A stretch of 64,000 bases of DNA from Lotus japonicus (lineage: Eukaryota; Streptophyta; Magnoliopsida; Fabales; Fabaceae). The stretch is from contig NC_080042.1 in NCBI RefSeq assembly GCF_012489685.1, positions 3,474,501 through 3,538,500 of the forward strand. Direction: 5' to 3'. Positions 20,051 to 31,719 of the stretch are shown here, piece by piece. The stretch's first letter is position 1. The number at the start of each line of letters is the position of its first letter. The notes beneath the pieces are model-generated. The model worked only from the letters and a program-made list of their open reading frames with translations, was not told the DNA's origin and ran no database searches. The translations under genes were made by a program, and so were the position numbers.

Positions 20051-23000
20051 TGTAAGGCCCAAGTTTTAACGCTTTGGATAAGTGAATAAAATAAAAGAGT
20101 TATTTGATTAAGATAAATTTGAGAAGGAAAAAGGTTCAGGAAAAGTCCAAGAATTTATCGAAGAACCGAAAGAGTTATAGCACGACTAACATACGCTTAA
20201 TCCTAGGTCAAAGGTATTAGTGAATAGTTAATTTACGCTTTAGGACACGATGGAAACTAATTCCAAAAATCCTCAGAGAAATGTTAGAACTTCTCTTTTC
20301 CGTCCTTAAACAATCATTTCGATGCGAAATCCTGGAAAGTACGAACGTCAAATTCCAATTCTCGGAAGTTTGCCGAAACGGAATCCCTGATAGTTCGAGA
20401 AAACCAAAGATCGACAGACGATGAAGACTTTTTCTATTCGGAGCTGCAAAAGAAGATTCCACCCGCGATCTCCTATTTCTCTCATCATTCCTAATCTTTC
20501 TTCAGAAGGAAGTTTTCTCATCCGACGATCACTGCAAAAAGTAGTTTTTCGGGATAATCCGACTTACACCGACTTATGCCGATTTTGGATCTTTTGGTTT
20601 AATTCCAAGAATCCTGTTTTGAGTTCTGGAATTCTGTCGCCATAACCTATCTTAGAATGCGCAGAGGAACGCGCAGGAAAAATCGGAATCGCAAAAAAAT
20701 CATTTTTCCGTTTTTTCCAAAACCTATAAATAGCTTGAAAATTAGATTTTTGCAAAAAATACCCATTTCCCTCCCCCAAAACCGTGAGCAGCTAGAGAGA
20801 AAGAGAGGATCCGGATTTTCGCGAATCTTTTCCCGTTTTCTTCACCGATCGTTGCTAATCGAAGACCTTGAGGTAGGTAAACTATATCTCACTTCTGATC
20901 GTCAGATCTGTCGACTTTTTCTATGTTTTTCTGAGCTCAAAGTTTGGAGCTTTTTGTAAAACTGTCCAAATAAGCTGATTTCAGCGTCTAAACTTCTTTC
21001 CTGCATGCTCCTGAGCGTGTTCTGCGGATTAGATTTTGTCGAATGTCGACGAAATGCCGCCGGGATCAATTTCTACCTTAAATACCCATTTTTCGGCAAA
21101 GTCGCAACCTTTACGCTCTAATCTATCGACTTGGCTTAGTGCTAGTAGGATTTGTCGTCATAAACGTCGTTGTGGACGTCCCCATCCAATTTGTTTTTCA
21201 AAAATCCAATTTTGAAATTCTGAGCTAAAAATAATGACCAAACTACCCCTATATCAGTTTTCGATCCGAAAATTTTTCCGAGCCTAGAACCGTCTTAGTT
21301 ACGGCTTATGTTAACCTAGGAACCAAGTTTGATCGAAGAAAAATCGACCCTCCCAATTAAGGAAAGTGGCCGAGAGCTATACCAAGGGGGGAGGAAATCC
21401 GACTTTTTCGAAAACTTGTCTTAACGCGTTAGATTGTCGTACCACAGAGTTTGTAATGTACCGTGTAATCCTAGGACTTATTGCTTGCTGAGTTCCTGAC
21501 TCAATGTGTTGATTTCTGTGATTTTTGCTTAAGGTTCTTTTGAGGAGTTTCCTGGAGATCAAGGCGAGGAACGTGAAGGAGGTTGTGAGGAAAACGCTGG
21601 AGGAGTTACAGGTGAGGGCTACTCTCTGAATTACTAGATAATGCTTTAGGTGTCGACAAGTTCGACTTGATTTATGTGTTATGCACTTAATTGCTAAATG
21701 TCTGAATTGTTCTCTGAGGCTTCGGCCGACCTTGCTGAGTATTTGATGCCATGATATTGTGTGCTAAATGATTCACATGCTATGTGCTACATGGTTAACT
21801 TAGGATGTGTTGGAATATGCTGTTATGCTTTTGACTGAGCTGCTTTATTTATGCTATTCCACGTGCACCTGAGATTCTGAGGAGTGAGGATTGCGGGCAA
21901 GTCATGCCGAATTTTTATGAGATTTTGAGAAAGTTTAGAAGGACGAACGGAGTTCGGACCTTGTTATGTTTTAATGGATCGAGACCTTCTCAGGGAATTA
22001 TTTGAGATTATGGGATCTCTGAAAACTCTTAGGAAGTATTATAAGATTAAATGAAATCTATTTTATCACGGAAATTCATAAGACATTAATCAATTTCTAA
22101 ATCCTTTGAACAATAATAGCATCCTTAGATAAGAGCATAGAGCCTGAGTATTAGTTTGGAAATATGAGAAGTGTCGTCGAGTCCAAGTTTTGAGAAAATC
22201 TATGAGTTTCAAGTACATTCGTACTCCTTCGCTCGTTGAGCAGGTTATTGTTTGGCTATCTAAAGTTTAGCCGGAAACTATAAGTTTCCAAGTACTTCGG
22301 TACCTTTTCGCTCGATGAGCAGTTTATTGTTTGGCTATCTAAAGTTTAGCCGGGAACCATGAGTTCCAAAGTATCTTCTTCTTTTGATTAATTCATTTTG
22401 TCGCAGAATCGACGTTTGCCTTAGGGTAGGCTTTTTAGAGACAATAAGTTAGCTAGAACACGTGACGACGTGTCGAGTGAGGTCGGAGACGTTGTTTGGC
22501 TAATCACTTGCATTAATGCACTCATTTTGAGGTTAATACACGGCGGATTACCAGACCTCGGTGGATTCCAAAATGGTCATAAGACCCGGATTTCCATATT
22601 TAGGACACTACGGTGGTCCTCAGTAGCAGACGGAATGGCAGACCTACGGGTTCACTGCTGATCTGACTACTTTTGTGTGGTGTAAGAGACGCCCGAGCGG
22701 AATGGTCCCACTTTGGCCGGTGTTAGGGCTGACTCGATGGTGTCCATCCTTCTTCCGGAATGCATTTTGTTACCCAGCATTGCATTTCATGCAACATACA
22801 TGCTGACTTAGTTGCTGAGTGTGATTGGTACCTGTTTATCCTACTTGAGGCATGCTAATTGTTATTATGATCTTCATATTCATTGTGATATATGCAACCC
22901 TAGGATGTTATCCCTAAACGTATAAGCCTGAGAGGCTAAATAATTATTACCCTATATATCTGGTTTTATTATTTATATAATTCTTTGGAGTTGACCCTCG

Positions 23001-23619
23001 CGTCTTCTGTGTGTGTTTGGGCGGACTACGCCATTGTCAGTTGAGTATGGCGGACCGGTTCACGATGGTTCACCCTTCAGGGGGAAACTAGGTTGAAGAA
23101 GCTTGATCAGGAGGACTACGGTTCAGGGGTGGTCGACCCCGCTGGCCACCGAGCGACTTACTCGAGATGGGGTTAGTGTAGGAGTAGTGTCGATGCTCTG
23201 ACCGTCATGCTTCAGTTTTGGGGACAGGGTAGTTTCCTACCGGTAGCTTTTTGTGTGGTTTCCTATGGAGATCACAGAGAGCTGGTTGGATCTAGGGGGT
23301 ATTCTCTTAGGCCGCTGGGCCAACTTGTTCTCAGATTTTGAGGTTTAGTGTTGCGGACACAGTATTTTTACCTTGGTTTGTACTTTTGCCTACGGGCGTT
23401 ACTCTCTTTTACTTTCCGTCACTGGAGGTTTACTCGTGACGTGGTTTACAACTTACAGTGGGGGCTGTAATCATATTGTATATTAGTTCTGTTATCTTCG
23501 TTTTAGAGTTTCATCTCTTTCTGTCTTTACTTACATTATCGAAAAAAATAATTCACGTTTTTCCGCTTAAGTTATTTCTTTGATTACTAAAGTGACGCCA
23601 CCGAAATCGGGGTGTTACA
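20051..23619 (+). repeat. 3' LTR of the Tekay element (3569 bp)
   Basis: It is collinear with the 5' LTR apart from the 24-bp duplication and scattered substitutions, and is followed by the TSD AGTTC. Confidence 0.95.
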
Positions 23620-23823
23620 AGTTCAAACACCTTCATTGTCTATCTAGTTTTGAATGATAACGATTTTCAAGAATCATTCAATACAATCTAATGAATCCTT
23701 GTTGTTTACTTTTCAAGGGAAAATCAAACGTAACTTACTTGTTACATCTTGGAATCTCATATGAATTGAATTTCAGGACAAACAAGCATAGTAAAAGAAT
23801 AAGAACTTATGATCTACTGGTTT

Positions 23824-24689
23824 TGAAATTCACGTTCTCTCAAGACAAATGTTCTACGCGATGCTAGAACAATAGACCCAACAATCGATCAATAGTAAAA
23901 AACAAAGCTTAAAAACATAAGAAACTCAACACAGGAAGTGTTAACCCACTTCGGTGACGTCTGGAGGGTTTTCACCCAAAGAAAGGAAATCCACTATCTC
24001 AAAATTTAGGAACTACAGACACTAATGAACACCTCCGCTCATAGATCTTTTCCTAATCTACCCAGTGTATTTCTACTTAGTATTTCCCGCTAAGTATGAG
24101 TGCCTCTCTCACTTTCTCTCAATCACTGCCACAATGATTGGTAAGAACAATCAACAATCAGAGTTTTAACACTCAACTAACACAGAACACAACTTTGCTT
24201 TTTAGAAACAGTGAGCAAAGTTTGTTCACAATGAAACAAGGACAAAGACAAATAACAATCCTAAAACACTTGATCTTTTCTCTCTTTGCTTCGGTTAGTT
24301 TTCAGGTTTTAGGTCTTCATATTTATATACTTCAGCAGCGGTAATAGTGTTTGCATGGGCTGAAGAAAATAATCCAACATCTACAAATCCAAACGCAATC
24401 CTTCAAAGATTTCGTTGCGTTACAAATAAGCTACCACTAAAATAATAGAAACAAATCTTCAACCACAGATTGTCTTAACAAATAAACCAGCCCACATTAG
24501 ATGCAATCACGGTACAGCTACTTAAACCGCAAGTAACCACAAAACAAATCTTCACAAGATTTTCCAGGGCACACATACTCACTCCAAGTAAGGGACTAAT
24601 GTCATGTGCTACACAAGGGAAGATGTCACAACATCTGCTTCGACATCAGGTTTTTTTTGACAAAATGCAAGGCAACCACTAGAACAACA
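23824..24689 (-). repeat. 3' LTR of the SIRE element
   Basis: It is 866 bp, read on + as TGAAATTC...AGAACAACA. Shared landmarks with 39768-40650 include 'CACCCAAAGAAAGGAAATCC' and 'ATATTTATATACTTCAGCA'. Confidence 0.82.
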
Positions 24690-24690
24690 A

Positions 24691-24708
24691 TCTCCTCCTT
24701 TGTCAAAT
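24691..24708 (-). other. Polypurine tract of the SIRE element
   Basis: On the minus strand 'TTTGACAAAGGAGGAGA' precedes the LTR start, typical of copia purine tracts. Confidence 0.75.
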
Positions 24709-24894
24709 TTTGTCTAAAACAACTTGAGATTTAGAGAAGATAAACATAACTTCCCCTCAGCAGCGGAACTCCCCCTCAAACGGTGCAACCCACTTACAAC
24801 AACAAACACAACCCACAACGAACAGTTAGCACTATACATGACAGCTTCCAGATTCACATGTCACAACATTGTGACCAACAACTCGAAACAAGTG

Positions 24895-26102
24895 TGTAAG
24901 ATCAAGTTTTGATCGAGTAGTACAACTCTATGTTTTGATGATTACAAATTAACATTTAAGTATGAACAATTATGGTACTCTAACGTGTTTTTCTGAGTGT
25001 GCGTTTACAGGCTCTGACCTTAATCCAATCTCACACAAATCAGAAGCATTGTGCTTAAAGAGTGACTCAAGCAACGCTCTCGCAAACTCTATGTTCAATC
25101 TGAACAGTAGAAAAGCTTCAGAAGATCTGAAGTCAACAAGCTCTGATATGGACTCAGTCACTTGAAGTTATGAAGATCCAGACGTTCTGATAACCCAGAC
25201 ACTCTGAAGGTACAGATGTTCTGATGGTGTAGAAGACTCTAAAGATCCAGAAGTTGAAAAGTGAAGTCACTGAAGTCCAGAAGCATAATGGCTCTGAAGA
25301 CCAAGTACTTCTCCTCTGAGTTTAGAATCAGAAGGTACAACAGTCAGAGGATCCATGCTTCTCTCTGACTCTGATCAAGAGGCTTCACAAGTTCCAACAC
25401 GAAGCATTCCTCTGATCAGAAGTCTACTAGGTTAAAGGTCAAGTCACTATCCAAAGTACAAAAGCAAATGTACTATCCTGACGACCTAACCTAACATTCT
25501 CAGCCACAGTAGAAGCTGGAAATTCCAGAACTGCCCTCCAACGGTAGCATTCCCATGCAGTGTTCAAACCCTAATCCTTGGAGTATAAATAGAGGCTGAA
25601 GATTGAAAGATGCGGTTGGAAGAATCTCATACGCGCAAGCTATATTCAAACCTTCTAAGAATTCTTTCATCTTTGAATTCATTGTGTTTACTACAAGCTT
25701 TTTAGAAGCAATTTCTTTGTAAACAATCCTTCTTAAACAGTTGTTTAGTTTACCTTTAGGAGATCAAGGTTGATCGGATCCTAGAGAAGCCTAAGAGAGT
25801 GAATCTTAGTGTGAGATAAGTCAGTGTATTGTTAGTCACTTGTAGGTTTCAAGTGCAGTTGTAACAATTACCTGATTAGTGGATTGCCTTCATTCTAAGA
25901 AGGAAGAAATCATCTTAACGGGTGGACTGGACTAGCTTGAGTGATTCAACAAGTGAACCAGGATAAAATCCTTGTGTGCTTTTCTATCTCTTATCTTAAG
26001 CACTTTATTTGTTCACGAAAGATTTGCTAAAATCTTAAGGTGGAAGTTTTATTCTGAAAACGTTATTCAAACCCCCCCTTTCTACCGTTTTTCATACCTT
26101 CA
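24895..26102 (+). mobile_element. Solo LTR of another SIRE/Maximus-type element, TSD AAGTG
   Basis: It starts TGTAAGATCAAGTTTTGATC and ends CCCCCCCTTTCTACCG...CATACCTTCA, both typical of SIRE/Maximus LTRs. It is 1208 bp, with AAGTG at 24890-24894 and at 26103-26107. No PBS or internal sequence follows, so it is a solo LTR left by recombination. A TATA-like 'GTATAAATAG' occurs at 25581-25590 and a degenerate 'CCAGA-GTTCTGA' repeat at about 25170-25330. Confidence 0.9.
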
Positions 26103-26339
26103 AAGTGAACTAATAATTGGAAACCAGTAGCAACTTGGAGTACTACACACCCTTAATCAACTTTTATTTGTCTTCCACAGAATCAACAAATGCACAACTT
26201 GTCTTGAAATTGTCTTCAACTTAATACATACCAATTACCTGAGCTAACATAAGCATCAAATCACCACTCCCCCTTTTTAACACAAATTGGGCAAAGGGTG
26301 CACAAAAAACAATAATAAAAAAACAATATCAAGAGCACA

Positions 26340-28179
26340 AGAAAGGACTATGCTGAATTCTCTTCTTCAGAACTGGATTCCTCCCCAGTCTCTTCTACAC
26401 TCTCTCCAGATCCTCCCTCTTCATCTATGCTTGCATCCTAAGCAGTAGCACTTGGCTCACCCGCTAGACCCTCTTCCTCTTAAAGTTTGAGCAGCAGTAC
26501 AACCACCTTGAGTTCCCTCGCAGTGTTGACCTTGATGGTCTCCAGGACAGCCTTAGAATCTTCCTACAATTCAGCAACAATAGCCCTTGTGCCAGACTTA
26601 GACACTGGAGCAGGTGCAGGTGTCCTGCTCAATAGCACAACAATGTCTAGGACATGAGGCCTAGAAAAAAAAAACGATGATCCAAGGTGATTGGAACACC
26701 CTTGGATGTTGTTGAAGAATTATCACTGTGAGGAGAGATGGAAAGGAACCAAATTTCAAAAGCAGTCATAGTACCAATCTTGTAAATCAGCTTGGCAAGA
26801 GTAGCAGAGACACCAGATGTATGTTGGGTAAGAACCCAATTCACAGCACCAATCCTGTTAAGAATTGCATATTTCACACTGAGATTCCCAGTGGACAGCA
26901 ACTTGTTCTTTGCCCATTTCTGAACTTGGCCAGCAGTTAGTTCCTTGGTAATCACATCCAATCATGGTTCTTCCGCAACAATGGCAGTTGCACTTCTTCC
27001 AAGTGCTTTATTTATCTCAGCAGGGGAGAACTTCACACACTTCCCCCTGACATACACCTTCCTGTACTCATCACAAAATCCTTAACAAGCCACAGAAAGA
27101 TTCACCAAAAAATCCTTAACGAGCCTTTCAAAGAACCTCCTGATTGGAGAATGGTCTTCATAAGCCCTGCCTTCTCAATGAGTGCCAACACCTCCTTGCA
27201 CTCAAGAACATCAGATCCAACTTCCATTTCCTTGGCAAGTCTTCTTTGATAGACATACTTCCACTTTAGGACATTTGCTTCAGAGTGGAAGGACACATTA
27301 TCAAGTGGGGCGGGCAGCAAGAACATTCTTGGGAATGTGTTTCCTTGCAAACTTTTTCTTATCAGCAGGCACGATGTCTGGGACATCTGCTTCAACATCT
27401 GACTCAGATTCTTGGACAGTAGTAGGAACCTTCTTCTTTTTCTCTCCCTTGGTTTTCACAGCCTTTCCCTTAACTTTTTCCTTCACATCCACTTGCTTGG
27501 ACCTATAGGTAGCAGGGGTGGACTTGGTCTTCTTCTGAGGAACAGAAGGGGCTTTAGTCAAAGGGGCCTTCTTTTTCTCTTTATCTTGGCAGCCACACTG
27601 TCTGGGAAACACTTAGTCAAAAGAACGTCATCAGAATCATCATCATCAGAGATGTTCTGAACAGGGTCTTAAGCCTGGCTTGGCTCATAAGAATGGGTGT
27701 CTTCAGAGGACACATGAGCGGTATAATCATCCTTGGAGGAAGAAGAAGAACCAGCAGATTGAGTGGGGATACCTGTAACCGAATCTGGAATCAATTCCTC
27801 CTCTGAATTTTTACAAATGGGGTTTTTTCAAGGGACAGATGCCTCGACATCGGGCACAACATCATGATCGGAAACCACTTGAGAGATTTCTTCATTGATA
27901 CTTGCAGCAACCCCATGGATGATTTCATCTTTATCGAATGTGACATCATCAAGGAAAACATGTAAGCGGCATCTTCATGTGGCTAAGGCTTGAATTGCTT
28001 CCGGGCCAGTGTTCTTGTTTTCTTTTTCCTAGATGATTTCTTCGATTGAGATGGGGACTTCTGAAGATTTGGAGAGGTTGATTGCGATGATCCACTCTTC
28101 ATTCCAATAAATTGACACCATTCTTGGTTTTGACAACCTTGGCGTCGACAGAGTCAATCTTTCCTGACGCTTGAGACAT
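26340..28179 (-). pseudogene. SIRE-type envelope-like ORF after pol, frameshifted
   Basis: An ATG at 28179 opens the region ('MSQASGKIDSVDAK'). A Lys/Glu-rich part with 'KKKAPLTKAPSVPQKKTKS' follows, then a conserved block with 'WKYVYQRRLAKE', 'CKEVLALIEKAGLMKT' and 'RKVYVRGKCVKFSP', and then 'AGQVQKWAKNKLLS' and 'KYAILNRIGAVNWV'. This is the domain found in the third ORF of SIRE1-like elements, named envelope-like for its position although its role is unproven. At least three frameshifts or stops break it (near 27950, 27300 and 26965). I see no clear signal peptide. It is non-functional here. Confidence 0.75.
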
Positions 28180-28239
28180 GTTAAGAGGAACAAAAACCGA
28201 ACAAGAAAAATTTAGAGTGATTGACATGGAAGTGAGAAT

Positions 28240-28929
28240 TTAAGAAGACAGAAACACAAGCGGTTGAGAGGTGATGGTGATTTGCCCTTTGGAGGTAGTA
28301 ATATGGTAGTTTATTGATGATACAATGGTCTCTTTGATGACATCACAACGACAGTTAATGATTTTTAAGTGAAAACTAGCCGTTAACTCCTCAAATAGGC
28401 AAATCCCTATACTTCCTCTTAATTTGTCAAATGTGCTCGCGTCAAGGGGTTTTGTAAAAATATCAGCCAATTGTTTATCAACTGTAACATGCTCCAAAGT
28501 GACAATCTTATCGTCCACCAAATCTCTAATAAAATGGTGCCTTATATCAATGTACTTGGTTCTGCTAAGCTGAATTAGATTCTTGTAAATATTAATAGCA
28601 CTAAGGTTTTCACAGTACAATGTCATGACATCATGTTCGACATCATACTTCTTGAGTATTTGCTTCATCCACATTAATTGAGTACAACTACTTCCTACGG
28701 CAATGTATTCTGCTTCTGTAGCTGACAATGACACACAGTTTTGCTTCTTACTGAACCAAGGGATTAGATTATTCCCTAGGAAGAAGCATCCTCCATACGT
28801 GCTTTTCCTATCATCTGCACTACCTACCCAATCTGCATCACAATACCCTACTAAATATGAATTTGTATCATGAGTATAAAGAATACCATAGTCACTGGTA
28901 CCACTGATATACTTGATGATTCTCTTCAC
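28240..28929 (-). pseudogene. Copia RNase H of the SIRE element
   Basis: The long frame begins 'MKRIIKYISGTSDYGI' and contains 'VGYCDADWVGSADDRKSTYG', 'LSATEAEYIAVGSS' and 'QLADIFTKPLD', which carry the D, E and D of the Ty1/copia RNase H active site. The usual 'C-D-N-x-S-A' reads CENLSAI, a D-to-E change at a normally conserved position. The frame runs about 60 residues past the domain into the region before the envelope-like ORF. Confidence 0.85.
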
Positions 28930-29960
28930 TTCCAGTAGACGACTTGTCTTGGTGCAGCTTGATACCTTGCACAGACACTAACATCAAATGTGATATCTAG
29001 CTTGCTTGTAGTGAGATGCAATAGACTTCCAATCATGCTTTTGTATAGACTTTGATCAACATCTTCTCCTTTTTCATCCTTGGTCAATTTAATATGTGTT
29101 GCAGCAGGAGTTATTTTGTGACCTACGTTCTCTAGACCAAGCTTCTTGATTATACCTCTAGCACACTTGCTTTCTGAGATGAACACGGAGTCCTCCATCT
29201 ACTTGACTTGCAGTCCTAAGACGTAGTTCAATTCACCAACTAAGCTCATTTCAAACTCAGATTTCATTTGTTGAACAAAATGCTCCACCATTGTGTTCAA
29301 TATTCCTCCAAAAACTATATTATCTAGATAGATCTGTGCTATCATGAGCTTTCCTTTGTCATTCTTCACAAACAAAGTCTTGTCTATTCCACCTTTGCAA
29401 TAGCCATTGTTTACAAGAAATTCAGTGCGTCTCTCATACCAAAATCCCTAGGTACTTGCTTTGACCCATACAGTGCCTTTCTTTGCTTGTACACATGATC
29501 TAGACATTGAGGATCTATGAACTCTTTAGCTTGCTCAACATACACTTCCTCATTCAAGTATCCATTCATAAATGCACTCTTTACATCCATCTGATATAAC
29601 CTGAACTTTAGTAGACCTGCAACTCCCATCAAGAGTCTGATAGATTCCAATCTAGTTACTAGAGCAAAAGTCTCATCAAAATCCACTCCTTCTATCTGAG
29701 TGTAGCCTTGAGCAACTAATCTTGCTTTATTTCTAGTGACAATGTCATTTTCTTCATACTTGTTTTTGAAGATCCGCTTGGTGCCAATAATATTTTCTTC
29801 CTCATGTCTTGGAACCATATCCCAAACTTCATTTCTTCTGAACTGTTCCAGTTCTTCTTGCATAGCATTTATCCAGTATTCATCAGTTAGAGCTTCCTTG
29901 ATATTTTTGGGTTCTATCTTAGAGATGAAACAAGCATGTGCAATAAGATTTCTGGATTAG
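28926..29960 (-). pseudogene. Copia reverse transcriptase of the SIRE element, broken active site
   Basis: Motifs in order from 29863 downward are 'NEVWDMVPRHEEENIIGTKR', 'NKARLVAQGYTQIEGVDFDE', 'LYQMDVKSAFMNGYLNEEVY' and 'QRKALYGSKQVPRDF'. After a frame change the catalytic YxDD reads Tyr-Leu-Asp-Asn (codon AAT at 29319-29321), so the second catalytic Asp is lost. 'LHLTTSKLDITFDVSVCARY' and the transition to RNase H follow. Several stops and frame changes are present. Confidence 0.85.
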
Positions 29961-30195
29961 TTGTCACACCTTCATGAAGATTACCAATAATGTTTTCTTG
30001 AGGGTTCATCTTGTGGATTTTGATTGATGGAGCTTTATTTGATGTAGACAGCTTGTCTTCTTGTTCGTTTACACTTGTCTCAGACTCGTTGTCGAGGACA
30101 TCTGCTGGAACATCTGCATTTGCAGAGCAATCATCATTTTCCACCCAACCACTTTCCTTCCTTTCTCCTGGCACATCATCTACTATCACATTCAC

Positions 30196-30707
30196 TTATT
30201 CCACCATAGCTTTAGTGCGAGAATTAAACACCCTATAGGCTCTGCTGTTTGTAGAGTAGCCCATGAATATTCCTTCATCACTCTTAGGTTCAAGCTTTTT
30301 CTTTGTTAACGATATGCAAGAATATAGCATTTACTGCCAAATACATGAAAGTACTTCACTGTAGGCTTCCTTCCTTTCCATTACTCATACTGAGTAGACG
30401 ATGTTCCTACTCTAGTAGTAACTCTATTATGAATGTAGCAAGCAATACTCATGGCTTCAGCCCAAAACTTATATGAAATCTTTTTGGCATGTAACATAAC
30501 TCTGGCTGATTCCTGCAGTGTCATATTCTTCCTTTCAACAACTCCATTTTGTTGGGGTGTGATAGGAGCTGAAAACGCATGATTAATTCCTTCTGATCCA
30601 TAGTATTAAGAGAATTTGGAATTCTCAAACTCCTTACCATGATCACGTCTAATTCTCACAATCACACATCTCTTCTCATTTTGAAGTCTCTAACAGAGGT
30701 TCTTGAA
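30196..30707 (-). pseudogene. Copia integrase core, C-terminal part, cut by the Tat element
   Basis: The minus strand gives 'FKNLCQRLQNEKRC', 'IRRDHGKEFEN', 'HAFSAPITPQQNGVVERKN' and 'KFWAEAMSIACYIHNR', the second and third DDE regions of copia integrase. The text stops at about 30707 at the Tat border. The preceding part resumes only from 37519 upward and some 70-90 residues between the two pieces (including the first catalytic Asp) are missing. The linker toward RT is at 29914-30195. Confidence 0.82.
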
Positions 30708-30713
30708 GTCCGC

Positions 30714-31091
30714 TTGTGAGCGGGCAAAAGGTGATACTGAAGCTGCCAACCAACGTTTGAAGTTGGCTGAAGAAAAATGCACCAAGGCCTCTGAAGAATT
30801 GGCGACCTCTGATTGTTTCTTTAGAAGGACACGATTGACGCAAAAAACACTGCTGCTCAGTTGGAGTGCCAGAAGGTGTCGAAGAAGTACAAGCGCCTGA
30901 AGGCCTCTATCCTCGGGCGTGCTTCTCTCCAATTTGCTCAAGGCTTTGTCAAAGTTAAGGAGCAGATAAAGGTTGTGGAGCCTGGGTTTGATCTTTCCCG
31001 CATTGGTTATCTGAAAGAAATCCAGGGTGGCCAAGTGGTTGGCGATGATGATGTTGATCTGGACCTTCTTCTCACGTTTGATTCTGAGTGA
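30714..31091 (+). pseudogene. Antisense extra ORF (aORF) of the Tat element, coiled coil, truncated
   Basis: It lies on the strand opposite to pol, downstream of integrase, as described for extra ORFs in Tat-lineage elements. The first part is an Ala/Glu/Lys coiled coil ('NQRLKLAEEKCTKASEELAT'). After a frameshift near 30835 it gives 'ECQKVSKKYKRLKAS', 'SLQFAQGFVKVKEQIKVVEP', 'GFDLSRIGYLKEI', 'VVGDDDVDLDLLLTFDSE' and a stop at 31091. The N-terminal part is missing because the element breaks at 30708. The function of such ORFs is unknown. Confidence 0.7.
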
Positions 31092-31719
31092 GGAAGTAGA
31101 TGATGGGAATGGCAATAGCGAGGATAATAATGGCGAGGAAGAGGGGAGGGACCCCAAAGCCTCTATGAACCAAGATCGCACCACCAATGATGAAAACCTT
31201 GCTTAAGTTATTTTAATGTTGCTTTTTGTTATTTGTGTTTGGGTTGCGCCCCTTCTCGCTTTTATTTTGTAATGGGCCTCGCCCGATTTTATTTCTATGT
31301 ATGGGCCACACCCTTTTCATCTTAATGAAATTTATTTTCCATTTGTTTAAGTTTCTTTTGTTGTTTTTGCTTACTGAGATTTTAGTGGCTTGAATTATCT
31401 CAAGGCTTAGGCATATTTTCATAGCCCTAGTCGTTTTACGGATGGAGCTTGGTTTCTAGTGGCCACTAGAATTGCCAAGGCTTTGTGTTTTCAGTGGCGA
31501 GGCTCTCTTATCTTAAGAGACTTACTCGTGGTAATGTTGTACCTTGAGGCGATTTATGCCTTTAATATATAAACTTGTGTAATTGAAGTACTCATCAAGC
31601 TTAAAAAAGGAAATTTCATTGATTTTTGAATATGGGAACTATCGTCCCTTCATTTACATTTGCCGCCTCATTAAAAACCTTCCTAAGGAAAAAAGAGTGC
31701 GACTTCTTTGTTGTTTCTT
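31092..31719. other. Noncoding spacer between the aORF and integrase of the Tat element
   Basis: T-rich on +, with 'AATGGGCCTCGCCCGATTTT' at 31271 and a likely polyadenylation region for the plus-sense aORF ('CTTAATGAAATTTATTTTCC' near 31320). I see no coding sequence in this stretch. Confidence 0.5.

Larger units (their letters stand above)
12149..23619 (+). mobile_element. Complete Tekay-type chromovirus (Ty3/gypsy), about 11.5 kb, TSD AGTTC
   Basis: The LTRs are 12149-15741 and 20051-23619, both TGTAAGGCCC...GGTGTTACA. AGTTC is present at 12144-12148 and 23620-23624. An initiator-Met type PBS follows the 5' LTR. The integrase ends in a GPY/F module and a chromodomain, which places it in the chromovirus branch; the residues match the Tekay/Del type best. 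The LTRs make up over 60% of the element. The interior is only 4.3 kb and lacks a readable capsid, protease and RT. The LTRs differ at roughly twenty-odd positions plus one 24-bp indel by eye (below 1%), so the insertion is young. Confidence 0.95.
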
